Shown: positions 36,286 to 49,179 of the stretch, in pieces
Numbering within the stretch: the stretch's first letter is position 1
Layout: each line of letters opens with the position of its first letter
Assembly (NCBI GenBank): GCA_029721435.1
Contig: CM056576.1
Span: 116,921,166-116,985,165, forward strand
Origin: Gymnothorax reevesii
Lineage: Eukaryota; Chordata; Actinopteri; Anguilliformes; Muraenidae
Reading direction: 5' to 3'
DNA length: 64,000 bases
Notes under the pieces: model-generated
Seen by the model: only the letters and a program-made list of their open reading frames with translations
Told to the model about the DNA's origin: nothing
Database searches by the model: none
Position numbers and translations under genes: made by a program

Positions 36286-36948
36286 AATTTACACCAGGCG
36301 CGGCTGCGCCGCATTGCACTCGGAGAAATACGTAGCCATTCTAGTCAAAGCTCATGTTTGCACCAGATGCGCCGCGGCACGTGTCAGCAGCATCCCAGAA
36401 GCGGCTCCGTGCTCCGCTCCACAGAGAATACGCAGCAAGTCTATATCTGCTGCTAGCGAGCCACAGTCGCGCTGATATGAATATAGGAGGGATACTTTTC
36501 CCATAGTTCGACCATTTAGTGGATCCAACTATGTTAGTATTTGTGCTAATGGGTATCGCACACCAGATCGTGCAAGGCAGGAAGTAACTATCTAGTGGAA
36601 TATGCTTTTAACTAAAAGAAATATATAAAATATATAAATATATAAAATTTGTTTATAACTTATTTTTCAAAGTTGTGATTTTGTTACTACTAAAACACGG
36701 GCACAGTTTTTTTTATTTTTTTAATTTTTTTAAATATATGATGTTCACGGCTGGACTGTACTGCACAACAAAGACGGTAACGATATGAAATGCAATTAAA
36801 GCCAAAAGAAATAACAAAGCATTTACAGTCGTTGCACAAATATTCTGGAAAAAATGACGAAATATGCAAAATCCAAGCAAGTCGATTGTATCAGCTGGCA
36901 GGATGCTGCGCTGACGTTCCGCATTGTGAGACGCTGCTGGTGTAAATT
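36286..36948. mobile_element. GC-ended inverted-repeat element (MITE candidate)
   Basis: A perfect 12-bp inverted repeat, aatttacaccag (36,286-36,297) and ctggtgtaaatt (36,937-36,948), bounds 663 bp whose ends are GC- and CpG-rich (caggcgcggctgcgccgc and similar) and whose centre is very AT-rich. A second, diverged version (tttgcaccagatgcgccgc) lies inside the left end, and a further ggcgctgcgcagacgcgcc word lies just outside the right end. No target duplication identified; superfamily not assigned. Confidence 0.5.
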
Positions 36949-36949
36949 G

Positions 36950-39900
36950 AAGTCGCTACCATGACGGAACAAAACCGTGGCGCTGCGCAGACGCGCCTAA
37001 ATCCCGGGTGATCCTAACGTGGTGAAAGCAATCGTGAAATGCACTATAACGTGTCTGGTATAACAAAAAATTTCTTCGCATTGCCGTGTCGGAATTTCAT
37101 CCACCTTTGAAAATTGTTCTGGCTAATAAAAAGCCAAGAAAAGTGGAGGTCGAATACAAATTTTTTTCCAGTAGAAGTTTTCGATTTGCTAGCTCCACAT
37201 AAGCAACTCTAACACCGTTTGTGTGTTTTTGCAACAAACTCATTTAGTAGCTTGTTATCAGAATTTTATGTTTTGGTAGAAATGGTTAACAGAAGGTTTT
37301 AGCAAAGTTTCTTCGGGATAGCTAAGTGGGTATACAACATGGCTATATAACAGTACAGGTAACTACATGCATGCAAGGCAAGACTGTTCAAATAAAACAA
37401 TGAAATTTTAACTTCCCATTCTTTGACATCCTGCTAAACGTTACTGTGACACTCCGATTGCTTCCTTCTACCGTTCGGGGTTGGATTCAGAATCAAACAA
37501 GTATGGTCTTACAGCAATAGATACCACAGAGAGCTGTCCTGAAATACCTGCCATCTTTGTTTTTCAGGTCCGCACCCTCCCCCTGTTAAAAGGTAGAATA
37601 ATAAACATTGCTCAGCGAAGCTTATGATTACTTAAGGAACAGATAAAACAGCAACCATTTTGCATTGCTGAAAAGTATTGAGAGAAAGGGCTTGAATGCT
37701 TTCACATTTGAAATAAGCCTTAAGACAAGATTAAAAGAGCAGAGAAAAAAGCTATTTGGATTAGCATGTTTAACAATAGCATAAAGATGGACTATGTATC
37801 TCTTCTGGAATCCCTGCACGAGAGGTTTTACAGCTCTTGAACTCGAGTTAGCCTATTTTAAGAAAGGTTCTGCCCTGTCTGACTGTAGACGGAACGGGGG
37901 CTACCTACCAGCTGAGGCAATCATTTTGTTTCTATTCTTCAGTGTGTTTGCTTTATCTTCTGATTTGAAAGCGCTGGTCCTCAGATATAGGTCAAGCACC
38001 TGTGTACGATGTAACATAGCATGAGGAAACAATAGTTTTTTTTTTTTTTTTTCAAACCATTTATCATTATTTTTTGCGATGTGCAAAAATAAATTATTCA
38101 GTGAGTCCTAGGTGAACATACATATGTCGCAAATCAAATGTGGTCTTGAAATGCCAAAGGCTGCCAGCAGAATGACATGGCTTGTCACTACATAAAGCAT
38201 ACTTCATTAATTTGCATTGGGTCAACCTCCAGCCACTAGAAGCACTGTGAATGGGGTGGGGTATGAGCATTGCAGATGGTTTAGCATCTATTCGTTGTAC
38301 ATGGAATAAGACCAAAGTTCTTTTGGGTGCATCTGGGGTGAAAACCATAAAGGAAGCTTGTTGGCTAAAATTAATGCGGAAAGATATGCAGCGATAGAAT
38401 CTGTCTTTGGTGCATGGGGAGTTATAAAAGGGGTGGGGTGGGGGGGGGGGGGGGGGTGTTACTCTCGTCTTATTATAGTATTGTAGATTGTACCAGTGAA
38501 AAAAATATATTGACTGGAAGAGTGATTAATACACACAAATTCTTGCTTAGCTTATGTGCCAGTGTAGTTTTGAGTTGTCAGAGGTGAAGTGGTTGTGGTT
38601 GGCTGCGTGCCTCGTATCTTTTCCTGCCCCCGGAGCCATACTCAGCTGTCGACTTCCCCACATCACCTCCCTCAGAAAATGTCTCATTCTTTATCCATGG
38701 CATTAAAGGAAACTGTTTGCTATAGGGAAATGATTCATATTAATTCTATAATCACAACCCTGCTGCATTGATATGGATAAGATTAACCGTCCCTAGCGCA
38801 TCCAGCTTGGATGCTGCGAGGAAATTAGCCCTTGTCATTACTCACAAATGCAATACTTTGAAGAAATTAGCGCTGCAGTTTATCTAATCTATTTAGCAAC
38901 ACACAGATTTCTAACTGGAATGAATTCTTTTGTGCAATGAGGAAAATTGTAATATAAAATTTTGGTAGACCATTTAGCATTTATTTGCATTACAGACAAA
39001 AGAAACTATTGGGGACACTGATTATGTGCTGACACTGACATCTAGCTTGCCACCTACTTGAGATGTGGGTTAGTGGCGCAAATGTTTGTAGGCTATGGGC
39101 TTTTAGAGACATTGTTGGCAGTAATATTGCTGCCATCAGGTTTGTTCCATTAACACATTGTTTGTGAAGAGAGTAGCTAATCCCAAATGACCACTCCACT
39201 GCACCCACTGCTAGCTCTCACATGGATATCAACCGATAAATAACCGGACCTATGACTGTCCTACTTATCTGCCTGCACAATAAGGGGAGCGGTCCTCACC
39301 CAGTGTCATACATTGTCCTCCTTTGACCAACGATAGCTTTTCCTACACGTGATGCAGAACAACACACTTTTAAAAGGTATGTACTAGCTCTGGTATTAGC
39401 ACAATCAGCAGATCTGCATTTACCTGCAATTAGTCATACAATACAAGGATACACTCCCGCGCATTGCTCATAGATTTAGGAGCTGTCCTCATGGATGGAT
39501 GACTCAAGAAGCTCTTGATAAATCTGTTGCTCCATGTTCCGCAACACTGTTCCAGCAGTGTATGCTGGATGTATGCCAAGTACCTGAAACGCTGCCCCAT
39601 GTGGTAGTCAATCAGTGCTTTCAGCTGCAATGTGTCCATTTTATGAGTTCTGTCTCAGCTGTAGAGCCGGGAGGTGCTGGAGCAGAACTTCCTGTGGGAT
39701 CGGCCTCCTGCTTCATAAACCACAGAGGACGGCAGACTGTTATTCTTGGCTTGTTAAGTTCTTGTGCTGCCATCCAAGTCACGATCAAAAAAGCTTCAGG
39801 CAAGTTTTTTGCCGAGTGCAGTTAATCCTTCTTTAAAAACCAGCAGCATTACAAATGACACTGAATGCGGTACATATGAAAGGGACCAATTTGGTTTAAA

Positions 39901-40070
39901 AGTACATCAATGTCTTTGGGTTTTAATTTTCCCTTGAATAGTTCTACATTAATTGATTGATAAGATATACTTTAATGAACTGAGCGGGGTAATTTGACCC
40001 ATCTTAGTAGAGGCAGTAAACAGCCTCAGTGTAGCGCCCAGAGCAGTTCTGAAGTCAGGGTAGTGGTCAG
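36950..40070. other. Unique sequence with simple repeats
   Basis: No gene supported. It includes a poly(T) run (38,036-38,052), a 17-base poly(G) run (38,440-38,456) and a complex stretch at 38,690-38,915 that could be a conserved non-coding element. Frames at 39,430-39,836 on both strands overlap one another and show no motif. Confidence 0.35.
38428..38456 (+). repeat. Poly(G) tract
   Basis: Two short G runs and then seventeen consecutive G residues (38,440-38,456) directly after a TTATAAAAGG word. Such runs are prone to length error in assembly and can form G-quadruplexes. Confidence 0.9.
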
Positions 40071-40079
40071 GGACAGTGA

Positions 40080-40260
40080 CAGGAGTGTACCAATAGTGTT
40101 TGCGTTTCAGAGTGGGGGAAAATGGTGTGCCCAGAGGAAACCAATTTGAACACAGGGAGAACATCCAAAGTCTATCCAACGACTGGGACTCAAAGGCAGA
40201 TCTTCTTTATAGCATGGTAGCAGTGCTCCCCGTGCTAACGTACTGCCCATGTGAGGATTT
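40080..40260 (-). repeat. Common fish dispersed repeat, copy 4 (very diverged)
   Basis: 'gtgcccagaggaaaccaatt', 'cacagggagaacatccaaag', 'gggactcaaaggcagatctt', then 'gtagcagtgctccccgtgct' follow the minus-strand order of the repeat described at 2.5 kb. Confidence 0.5.
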
Positions 40261-40264
40261 AATG

Positions 40265-42700
40265 TGGGGATCCTATGAGAGTTTTGACCGATTTCACATG
40301 CCATGTTCAAAGACCAGGAAGAATGGAGCTGTGAATCAGATCAGTGATGCACATCAAATGGATGCAGAATCTGCAGAGATGCAGATCAAAAAGGTGTAAA
40401 TGTGACCAATGATAGATATCCCATGTCATGTATTGAAAGCATTTCAGCATACTTTTGTTCAATTACCTAATGGAAAAACATGAATTTACCTCAAGACCCA
40501 TGGCTGATATGTTTGTGAAGAAACAGGTAAGAAATACCCTCCTCTGCTGCAAGGACAAACAGGATTATTTATGGATAACATGTACATGTGGAGAGGCCTG
40601 CTTCCTTTTGAATCTCCAGGCATTTTGCTCAAGGCTTTTATTCAGAGCCATCCTGGTTTTACCAGCTGTGGACTTTCCCGCTCAGCAAAATATGTTTTGC
40701 ATATGGCTGCAATTACAAAGGGCCAGATTCACTCAGACCTTTTTCATGTGCAGAACCTTTTTGCACATGTAAAACTAATAACATGACCAGTGTGTTGCCA
40801 AATTTCAATTTACAGTTATACAAAGATTCTTATACAGTAAATCTCTTACATTATGCCCATTTGAACAACAGAGCAAAGTTTGAGGGATTTCATCTCAAAT
40901 TTGAGATAAAATGAAAGGCTTCATGTAATATGGAGAAATCCATTCAAGAAATATTGTCGAAGATATGGATTCCAGTTGTCTAACAAGTTTCATAAGAAGC
41001 TGTGCTTTGTTTTTCCATTTGTTTGTTGATGTTTGTATATTCTGTTCACTTCGAAAAATGTAATAAAAGATCCCTGTATATCCTCGTTTGACTTTTTTTT
41101 TATTGAGTTCCATGATTTTCTTCGGCTGAACAAATAATAGTCCTGCGTAGCATTCAGTGCGTCCCTCTTTGTTATTTTGTTTGCAGTCATTTGCGGTGAA
41201 TTGCCTTTAATATCTCATTCACTTTGTATAGTTAGAACTTTTCTGAAAAACCCCAGCTAATCTGCAGGTCTGCTCGGGAATCCAGTGGTTTGATTCTGCA
41301 ATATAGGCCCAATAACGTTTGTAAAAAATTTAATCGACTAATTTTTAAAACTTTAGACTCCAATATATGCATATTACATATAATTAGCTCTTTTTGGTCG
41401 ATAAACGTCAATGTGTGAGTTTTGTGGTGTGAGATGTTGTTTATAAGGCACTGGGTTGAAGAGCTACAGCTGTGATTCCATCACTTCAAATTGTAGGCAT
41501 AACCTATATATTGTGAGAATTCCTCTTTAGCCAATCTGGCGCCCTCCCACCCATGCAGTCGTGATGTCCCCTGTACGTGCAGGATTGCCTTACTGACCCA
41601 CATTTTAGTGTGTGAAATTATGAATGAACTGGATGTTTTCAAACCTGGGTGAACCTTGCTGGAAGAATGCCCCCAATCTAAATCCAATAACTCCAGAGTG
41701 CACCATACTTATGTTTTCGGTGATGTTACGTGCAGGAGAGAGAAACTGAAGAGAGGCAGAATCATTAACTTTCCAGTGATGCTACAAATGTAGGTCAGAA
41801 AAGCAGGCAAAACAAAGTTGCTCCACATATTGTGACTTTAGACGGCTCCCTAACCGTGTCTGTGGATAGAGATGCCTCCAGAACAAAATCGGGTTTGAAA
41901 GAAAAAAGATTCTAAAACCAAATTATTAATGGCAAGGGGATCAATAGTTATGTATATCATAAAAAGATGAAGAAAAAAAGGGGGTAGTTTTCAGAAGGCC
42001 ATAGTGGTATTGTAAAGCCACGAAGAAGACTTGCATAAAAATAGTAGTTTGTTTATGCACCTGACCTAAAATTCAAAATGGAGCTCTGCTTTTGTGTCAG
42101 TGAGGTTCAACTATCCACGTTGAATAAAATAGCATTACTAGTAGTCCAATAATAACATCAGTACATGGGTGTTAGCATAATTTTATATAAGCATCAGTAA
42201 TGCTGTTATATTGCGCTAATGACATTGCTGTCAGACATAAGGCTGTTGTGAGTCATACAGCTCTGGTGGAAAGGCTCTCATGCGGTTTTGCCATTTCAAG
42301 GTTAATGCTCTTTATAATGGGAAAAAAGGTTACAGGTTTTGTTCACAGAAAAAGATGATTCATTCCACTGGACAATAAATGACCTATTTCTTATATTTCT
42401 ATTTCTTATAACACCTACTGACCTAGTATTACTCCCTAGAACATTACATTATAAACACGTTGGCTATTACTTAAATGATATCACCTTCATTTTCTCCCTT
42501 TGTTCATTTATATATTACAGTGCAAGTTTTTGTGCATCATATTGGCTTGTTAAAATAGTTTGTAGAAAAATGTCATTGCCTCTTTAGACGTCCCCGTTTT
42601 GAACTCATTGAAAAGACGTGTTGTATGACTTTTTCACTGCATGAAAACTGATTTCTATTTCAAAAAATTTGTTTAAGAATGAAAAACAGTTCAGTCCTCG
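40265..42700. other. Unique sequence, nothing recognised
   Basis: AT-rich DNA. Open frames of 60-105 codons show no motifs. Confidence 0.35.
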
Positions 42701-42720
42701 AGAGTTGACTGACAGAAAGT

Positions 42721-44559
42721 TGTCACGTCCTGAATGTTTGTTAATAAGTATTTCTCTGCAGTCAAGCTGTTTGTATCGGTTTTGTTTAGTTGATCGTTTT
42801 TTATAATTCAATTGTCTCCTGGCTTGGCCCCTCCCCTTCAGTGTCTCCCCCTGTGAGGTATCGATCTAGAACCAGACGCGAGAACACAGGATTGCAAAAA
42901 AAAAAAGAGGATTTTATTGAGCGAGGGGGGGTAACCCCCGCAGGGCAGAAGGCAACAGTACAGAGTCCGCAATCCAAAAATCAAATTCCAATGGGACAGA
43001 GCAGAGTTCGTAACTAGGGCAGCAATCACAGAAATCGTAGTCAGCAGAAACAGATCTGGTACACAGGCAAAGGCTTGTGGGAGAAGCAAACTCATAGGCC
43101 AGAAGACAGTCCGAATCGGTAACAGGGCAGCAATCCACAAACTCGAGGTCGGGCAGAGAAAGGTCAAAACACACAGATGCAACAAGTAATCCAAAAGGGC
43201 AAACCAAAAATCAGAAGTCAGGCAATCCAGTCACAATCAGAACTCTATGAATACGAGGCGAGAAGAATAGCAGCACAGGTAAACACGGGAACGATCTGAC
43301 AGAGAATGGCTGTCAAAAGACACCTAATACACACTTTTGGGAAGATCACATGGTGTGAGACACAGGTGCAAACAGTCAGACTGATTACAAGGGAGCAGCA
43401 CATGAGGGAGAACCTAATCACATGAAATTTGGCAGAAGCCAAAACGTGGACAGGGATCACGGGACAAACCTATACGAAGACATACAGCTCCAGTTAAGGA
43501 GTTTCTAACGTCCATAGATACTTGAAGAAGGACAGCGTGAAAAGACGTGGAGCTTCCACAGAAAATGCAGCAAAACTAATCAGGGAGAGACAAGAGGCGG
43601 AGACTAGAACAGGGTGAGTGCTGAGAGCTTGTTAATCAATTAGTAAGTGAAACTATACAATCCCTTGGTGCTTGTTAGTAAGTTAGTATTATATACAATG
43701 TTAGTTGGTGTTAGTAACTTCTAGCAAAAATAACAAACTGTTAGTATGGTTAGTAAGATAGAAAAGTAAGGCGAAGTAAGTAAACGAGATCGGAAGGAAG
43801 GTTGAAATCCAGAATCCAGTAAATCACCCGGAGAGTAACACGCAGAACTGGGGCTGTGAGCAATGACAAGACAAGAGACCAGAGGGGGGAGACAAAGAGC
43901 AATGCATAATGGAAAACATGAACCGGAATGTGACTATGGCAAAATGCAAAATATGAAAAGACAATACATGAAAAACCAATACCAACAGAACACAAAACAT
44001 TATTCTAAGAGTAGTCAGACAGTGCAAAGTTCAAATACCAAAAAGACAAATATCAAAAACAGAAACATGATCAGACAGAGCAGAATCATAACACCCCCGT
44101 ACTCTCGCACACTTGTACCCATGTTATTAACGGTTGTCTTTGCGTGATTTGGCTCCTGGATTTCATCTTTCCTTTGCAAGACTTTTAACCTCATTCTCTG
44201 CTGCGTTACCGTTCTTGCTTTCTCCTATGTTTATTTTGATTTCCCAATTCCATATCCCTGTCTCCTTGAGTCTCTATGGTGCAGTTTCTCCAGGGTTTTT
44301 CAGTCTTTATCTGAATGTTTCCCCTGCCTAGTGTTTTCTGTTCCCTCTCGCTAGACCCCACGGTCACTTACCTTGGACCAGTCCCCCCAACAACAATCCG
44401 CTTGCCCCTAGTGTCCGTCTGTTACTGCCTGATGACAGAACATCAAGACCATTCTCTGCTAGCCCCCTGTATTTTGGCGGCCTGTAAATTGTTTAAAATC
44501 AAAGTACCCTACGGGAATTTTCCTTTGGCCTGCGTTTGGCTCCAGTGTTTTGACTGACA
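42721..44559 (+). mobile_element. Possible outer LTR-like element hosting the solo LTR
   Basis: Starts TGTCACGTCC and ends TTGACTGACA, with gaaagt on both sides (42,715-42,720 and 44,560-44,565). The direct repeat is in fact longer (ttgactgacagaaagtt, 42,705-42,721 and 44,550-44,566), so a long non-LTR-type target duplication is an alternative. The region includes the nested solo LTR and C/T-rich sequence. Boundaries are uncertain. Confidence 0.3.
42852..44093 (-). mobile_element. Solo LTR, minus strand, nested in another element
   Basis: On the minus strand it starts TGTTATGATTCTGC and ends ATACCTCACA, flanked by ggggg on both sides (ccccc at 42,847-42,851 and 44,094-44,098). AATAAA lies on the minus strand at about 42,912-42,917, followed by about 60 bases of U5-like sequence, and the body is the T/C-rich, irregularly repeated type seen in fish Gypsy LTRs. 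The homopolymer duplication is weak evidence alone, but ends, poly(A) signal and length agree. Minus-strand open frames through it (43,194-42,838 and others) come from the pyrimidine-rich composition. Confidence 0.6.
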
Positions 44560-44667
44560 GAAAGTTTCTTGCAGCATTTTAAGGAATTCGGGCTGATTTA
44601 CTCCGCATTGAGTAAGCTAGCATAGTCATCCACTATGCATGACTCACGTTAGGTCATGATGTTTTCA

Positions 44668-44735
44668 CTTGCCAACTTTGAAAACGATCAAAAAAAAAAA
44701 AAAGAAGCCAACTTTGAAAACGATCAAAAATAAAG
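44668..44735 (+). repeat. Local duplication with poly(A)
   Basis: 'gccaactttgaaaacgatca' plus an A run occurs twice in a row (about 44,672 and 44,708), joined by thirteen A residues and 'gaa', then (GA)n. Confidence 0.85.
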
Positions 44736-44739
44736 AGAG

Positions 44740-45865
44740 AGAGAGTTACAGGCGGGACAGGAATACATGGCATAGCCACACGGCTAAATACAATAAGTGC
44801 CAATGGACAAACTGGACATTTCACCTACTGACCTAGTTTTGGTTCATGACACACCTTTAGGTCACGATGTGTTCACTTTGTCAAGTCTGAAAAGGGTCGG
44901 CCAAATACTGAGAGTTGCAGTGCAGAGAGGAATGTACGACAGAATAGCAGTGGAAATTTGGACAAATGATGACAGAGAGACGGACATTTGACATAGCGAC
45001 TAACTTTTCAGCATGATACATTGTGATGTCATAATGTATTTGCCTGTGACGTTTTATTGAAATCCACAATTGGATCTTGAGTTATGGCTCCAGACAGACA
45101 GGATGGAGCTCATTTTAATACCCACCGTAGCAATGTTTTTGTGGGGGATAACAAGCAGTGGTAGTAGAATAAATACTAAATACTGACCATCTTTCTGATC
45201 TGTGCATATTGGTCAGCAGTTGACATAGTTGACAATACACAGAATCAGCATGATGACTTCTGATTGCCCGAATGAGGTTTTGCATTATGATGTCAGCTGC
45301 CATTACATCAAGTGCCCAGTATTCATAGAATACGTGATGCATTTAACTTGATGCATTATATCTGGGGAACTGATGGCAAAGGTACCCAGAAATGAGGTCA
45401 AGATGTAGAGTGATAGATAATGTGATTGAGTCACTCTCTACATTGCATAAAATGGCCCAAGCATGAATCAGAAAAAAAGCTGAGTACCTTTTTTTCCATT
45501 GTGGCTTTAATGGTAGAAATGTAGCACACCAATGTTATCACAAAGACAACCCAGTCAACAAATTAGACCTGTCATAAGCATTATGCTACGCTGTGTGCCT
45601 GTAGCATGAAATTAAACTCACCAGCCAATATGTGACACATTACCGTGAAGAATGGTGTCAAATTCCTCTATGCTTTGAGCAGTAATACTTGGCTCTTATA
45701 AGAGATTTATGGACAATGTAATTAGATTCCCTATCTAACTCCTTGTTTTTGGGCTGACCTGACAATTTTATCCTTTATATGTACAGTATTGCTCATGTTT
45801 TTTCATTTTATTTATTTATATAGCTGGATAATGATTTGAGATATATGGCTACCACATTCACAACG
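44740..45865. other. Unique sequence, nothing recognised
   Basis: No gene supported. Short frames only. Confidence 0.35.
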
Positions 45866-45867
45866 GG

Positions 45868-46235
45868 TGAGTGTGTCCTTAATTGGTTCCTCCGCTCTTC
45901 CAGCTGCCTGCATGTTTTTTGGTGGTTTTGTCTTCTTTAATTGATTTATTATCTCATTTCCTCCCTTGCTCCTTGGTTCATCATTTCTGGGCCACCCCCT
46001 TTCTATGAAAGTCTCGTCTCATTGTGATTTTAGTATGGTTGCTGGATTGTCAGGCTTTATACCCCATAAAGCTTACCACTCTGATTGTGTCTTCTAGTAC
46101 TGAGCTTAGCTCTTCGTGTGTTTTCAGTAAGTTAATGATTAAGTGAAACATAATATCTTTTTGGAGTCTATTTAATGGTACAAAGCTCCCTAGCCATCAT
46201 ATCGGTCTCCAGAATTGAATTGTGTTCTTGTTAAT
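45868..46235 (+). mobile_element. LTR-like family X, copy C, 5' half
   Basis: Matches the first part of copy B ('tccttaattggttcctcc', 'ggttgctggattgtcagg', 'cttctagtactgagctta', 'gtgttcttgttaat'). It stops exactly where the LINE begins. The missing remainder lies at 51,860-52,253. Confidence 0.6.
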
Positions 46236-46549
46236 ACCATAACATAACATGAATGGCAAGAATAGGCCTTTCAGCCCAACTACGCTCACCAGTTTCTTTA
46301 TACTATTGTGAATATATCCCTTCAGATACTCAATGACTCAATGGTATCTAGCTTTAAGTCAAGCCGGCTTGAAAACCCCCAAGGTCTCTGCCTCAACAAT
46401 ATGGTCAGGCAAGCTATTCCACATTCAAAATTACTCTTTGGGTGAAGAAATATTTCCGAATATCAGTGCTAAATTTAACTTTGGTCAACTTTCATTTGTG
46501 ACCCCGAGTTCTACTCACAATACTTAGTCGAAGGAATCCAACATAATTC

Positions 46550-49014
46550 ACTTTGTTAATCCCTTTAACATATTCAAAGACCTCAATCAAATCACCCCTC
46601 AGTCTCCTTTTCCTAAGACTAAAGAGATTAAGGATCTTCAGCCTCTTCTCATAGCTTTCATGTTTTATACCTGGAATAAGATTAGTGGCTCATCTCTGAA
46701 CTTTCTCTAGAGCCTCTATATCTAAAGTATGGTCCCCAGAATTGTACACAGTACTCCAGATGTGGCCTGACGAATGTGTTGTACAAAAGTAGCATCACCT
46801 CCTTAGATTTGTACTCAATACTTTTGGCAATGTATCCTAGCATCCAATTGGCTTTTTTAACTGTTACGCCAGTTTTAAACCTCCCATAAAGTAATCCCTT
46901 CTAATGTTTTCATTACCTACATGAACAACTTTACATTTTGCTACATTAAATTTCATTTGCCACGTTTCTGCCCAATTCTGGATTTTATCCAAATCTTCCT
47001 GAATCACTTTCGTGGACCCTAAACTATTTGCCAAACCCCCCAATTTAGTATCATCTGCAAATTTAACCAATCTGCTCTCAATATTACTATTAAGGTCATT
47101 AATGTAGATGAGGAACAGCAGAGGCCCCAACACCGATCCCTGGGGGACGCCACTCCCCACCATACCTAGCTCAGATGAGATACCACTGACCACCACTCTT
47201 TGTGTTCTGTCCTGTAACCAGTTTTGAATCCACTCCAGAATACCTCCTGTAACTCCAATGTAGCTCATTTAAAAAATTAGTCTCTTATGTGGTACTGTGT
47301 CAAATGCTTTCTGAAAATCCAAATATAGGATGTAATAAGCCCTCCTCTGGTCATAAGTCTTGGAGGCCTCTTCAAAAAATTCCAGAAGGTTTGTCAGGCA
47401 TGACCTTCCCTTATGGAAACCATGTTGGCTATCCTTCAAGATATTGTTACGTTCAAGAAATAAGTCCAGCACATCTTTTATGATAGATTCCAATATTTTG
47501 CACGTAATGCAAGTTAAACTGACTGGCCTGTAATTTCCTGGCTCAGTACGGTCCCCTTTCTTATATATTGGTACAATATTGCCCTGTTTCCAATCATTTG
47601 GTATTTCTCCAGTTTCTAAGGACCATCTGATGATAGTGGATAGCGGCTTAAAGATGATCTCAGCAACTTCCTTGAGCACTCTAGGATATAAGCCATCAGG
47701 ACCCGCCGCCTTATCTGCCTTTAGTTTATGCAACTTGTCTAATACTTCATTATCCCGAACCTCAATTTCTGCTACATAATCTTGAGCATTTAACATGCCC
47801 TCTGACCAAATAAAGACCCCGTCTGAGGTAAAATTCTCAACAAAGTAACTGTTTAAGGCATCCGCAATATCCTTGTTATCAAATAGCGATCCGTTTTTAT
47901 TCTTTATGCACTTAACCTGCTCTTTAACTTTCCTTTTTCTGCTACAGTACTGAAAGAAGTGCTTAGGGTTAGTTTTTGCCCCTTCTGCAATTTGTCTTTC
48001 ATACAGTCTTCTAGCATACCTCAGCTCTTTTTTGACCACAGCCCGCATTTTACAGTATTCAGCCTTAGTGTTCTCATTGTTATCCTTTATGTAAATCGTA
48101 TAAAGATTCCTCTTTTCCCTCAAAATCCAACGAATACTTTTGGTCATCCACTGAGGATTCTGCTTTTTCAGCTTACTTTTGGACATCTTTGGAATGATTC
48201 TGCATTGTGATTCAAGTAAAACCCCCTTAAATCGTTCCCACATCTCATTTACGGACTCACAGTCCAGGAGTGTCTCCCATTTTATTTCACTTAGATATGA
48301 GCGCATCCTATCAAAGTTTGCACACCTAAAATTGAAAATTTTTGTTTTTGAATACACTTTTTTAACTTCCCATGAAACATCAAAATTAACAGCAGAGTGA
48401 TCACTTGTCCCAAGTGGCTCCAGTACCTCAACATTGCTAATTCTATCTGGGTCATTACAGAGCACTAAGTCTAAAATTGCCTTCTCTCTTGTAGGTTTAT
48501 TAACATACTGCACCAAGAAATTATCATTTATAACATCTAGAAATTCTTCCTCCCCCCTACCCTGTCCTTTCACTATTTCCCAGTTGATACCAGGATAATT
48601 TAAGTCTTCCATAATAATCGTCCCTCCACCTCTACAAGCTTGCGTAATCCTCCTAAACAGCATTTCATTGACTGTACTGTCCAAAGCTGGTGGTCGATAG
48701 CATACTCCTATGTTTAAACCTGTCTCGTGTTTGCCAATGAGCCTGACCCAGATATCTTCACAGGGCAAGGAATGTTCAATTTCAGAAATTTCCTGTACAT
48801 TTATGTTTTCGTTCACATAGATTGCTACGCCCCCTCCTCGCCTATTACATCTATCCTTCCTAAAGAGCTTATAACCTTCTTTATTATATTCATCTCCATT
48901 CTCTTCACTTAGCCATGTCTCCGTAATCCCAACTATGTCATAGCCCTCACTAATTATAACAGCCTCAAGCTCAGAAAATTTATATTTTATGCTTCTTGCG
49001 TTTAAGTAAAACAT
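46550..49014 (-). pseudogene. CR1 ORF2: endonuclease-reverse transcriptase, broken
   Basis: ORF2 of CR1 LINEs makes the protein that nicks target DNA and copies the element RNA into it. The first 581 codons (49,014-47,272) are open. Endonuclease motifs are LNARS (residues 4-8), TETW (31-34, catalytic Glu), MEDLN (135-139, usually GDFN), LDLVLCN (181-187) and SDH (204-206). Reverse transcriptase motifs are KADKAAGPDG (432-441), NYRPVSL (494-500), QHGFHKGRS (530-538) and LDFQKAFD (565-572, first catalytic Asp). A TAA (47,271-47,269) follows RLIF. The same frame continues for 134 codons with GVPQGS (40-45) and FADD (70-73), then ends at 46,864. About 80 bp are deleted there compared with the 21.6 kb copy, and the C-terminal HLEYCVQFWGP region continues in another frame. 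An in-frame stop directly precedes the start ATG. Confidence 0.85.
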
Positions 49015-49179
49015 TTCAGGTTATTACTAATGCTCTTCCCCCGTGATAACCCATGTGGCCGCTGCTTCAAGGCCCCCACTACGCTTTGTTGCTTTAAAAG
49101 TATATTATCAGTAGTGCATGTAACGCCGTCAGCCTCCATCGGGGCAGTCTGCATTTCCCTATGTGTAACACTCACTAAC

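Noticed and set aside
38094..38348. 84-codon minus-strand frame
   Set aside because: No motif and no splice context.
39430..39836. Overlapping frames on both strands as an exon
   Set aside because: Up to three mutually overlapping frames without motif; cannot be told from chance.
42838..43207. 118- and 97-codon minus-strand frames as protein
   Set aside because: They lie in the pyrimidine-rich body of a solo LTR, in two phases, with no domain.
46731..49014. A host gene on the minus strand
   Set aside because: The motifs are those of LINE endonuclease and reverse transcriptase.
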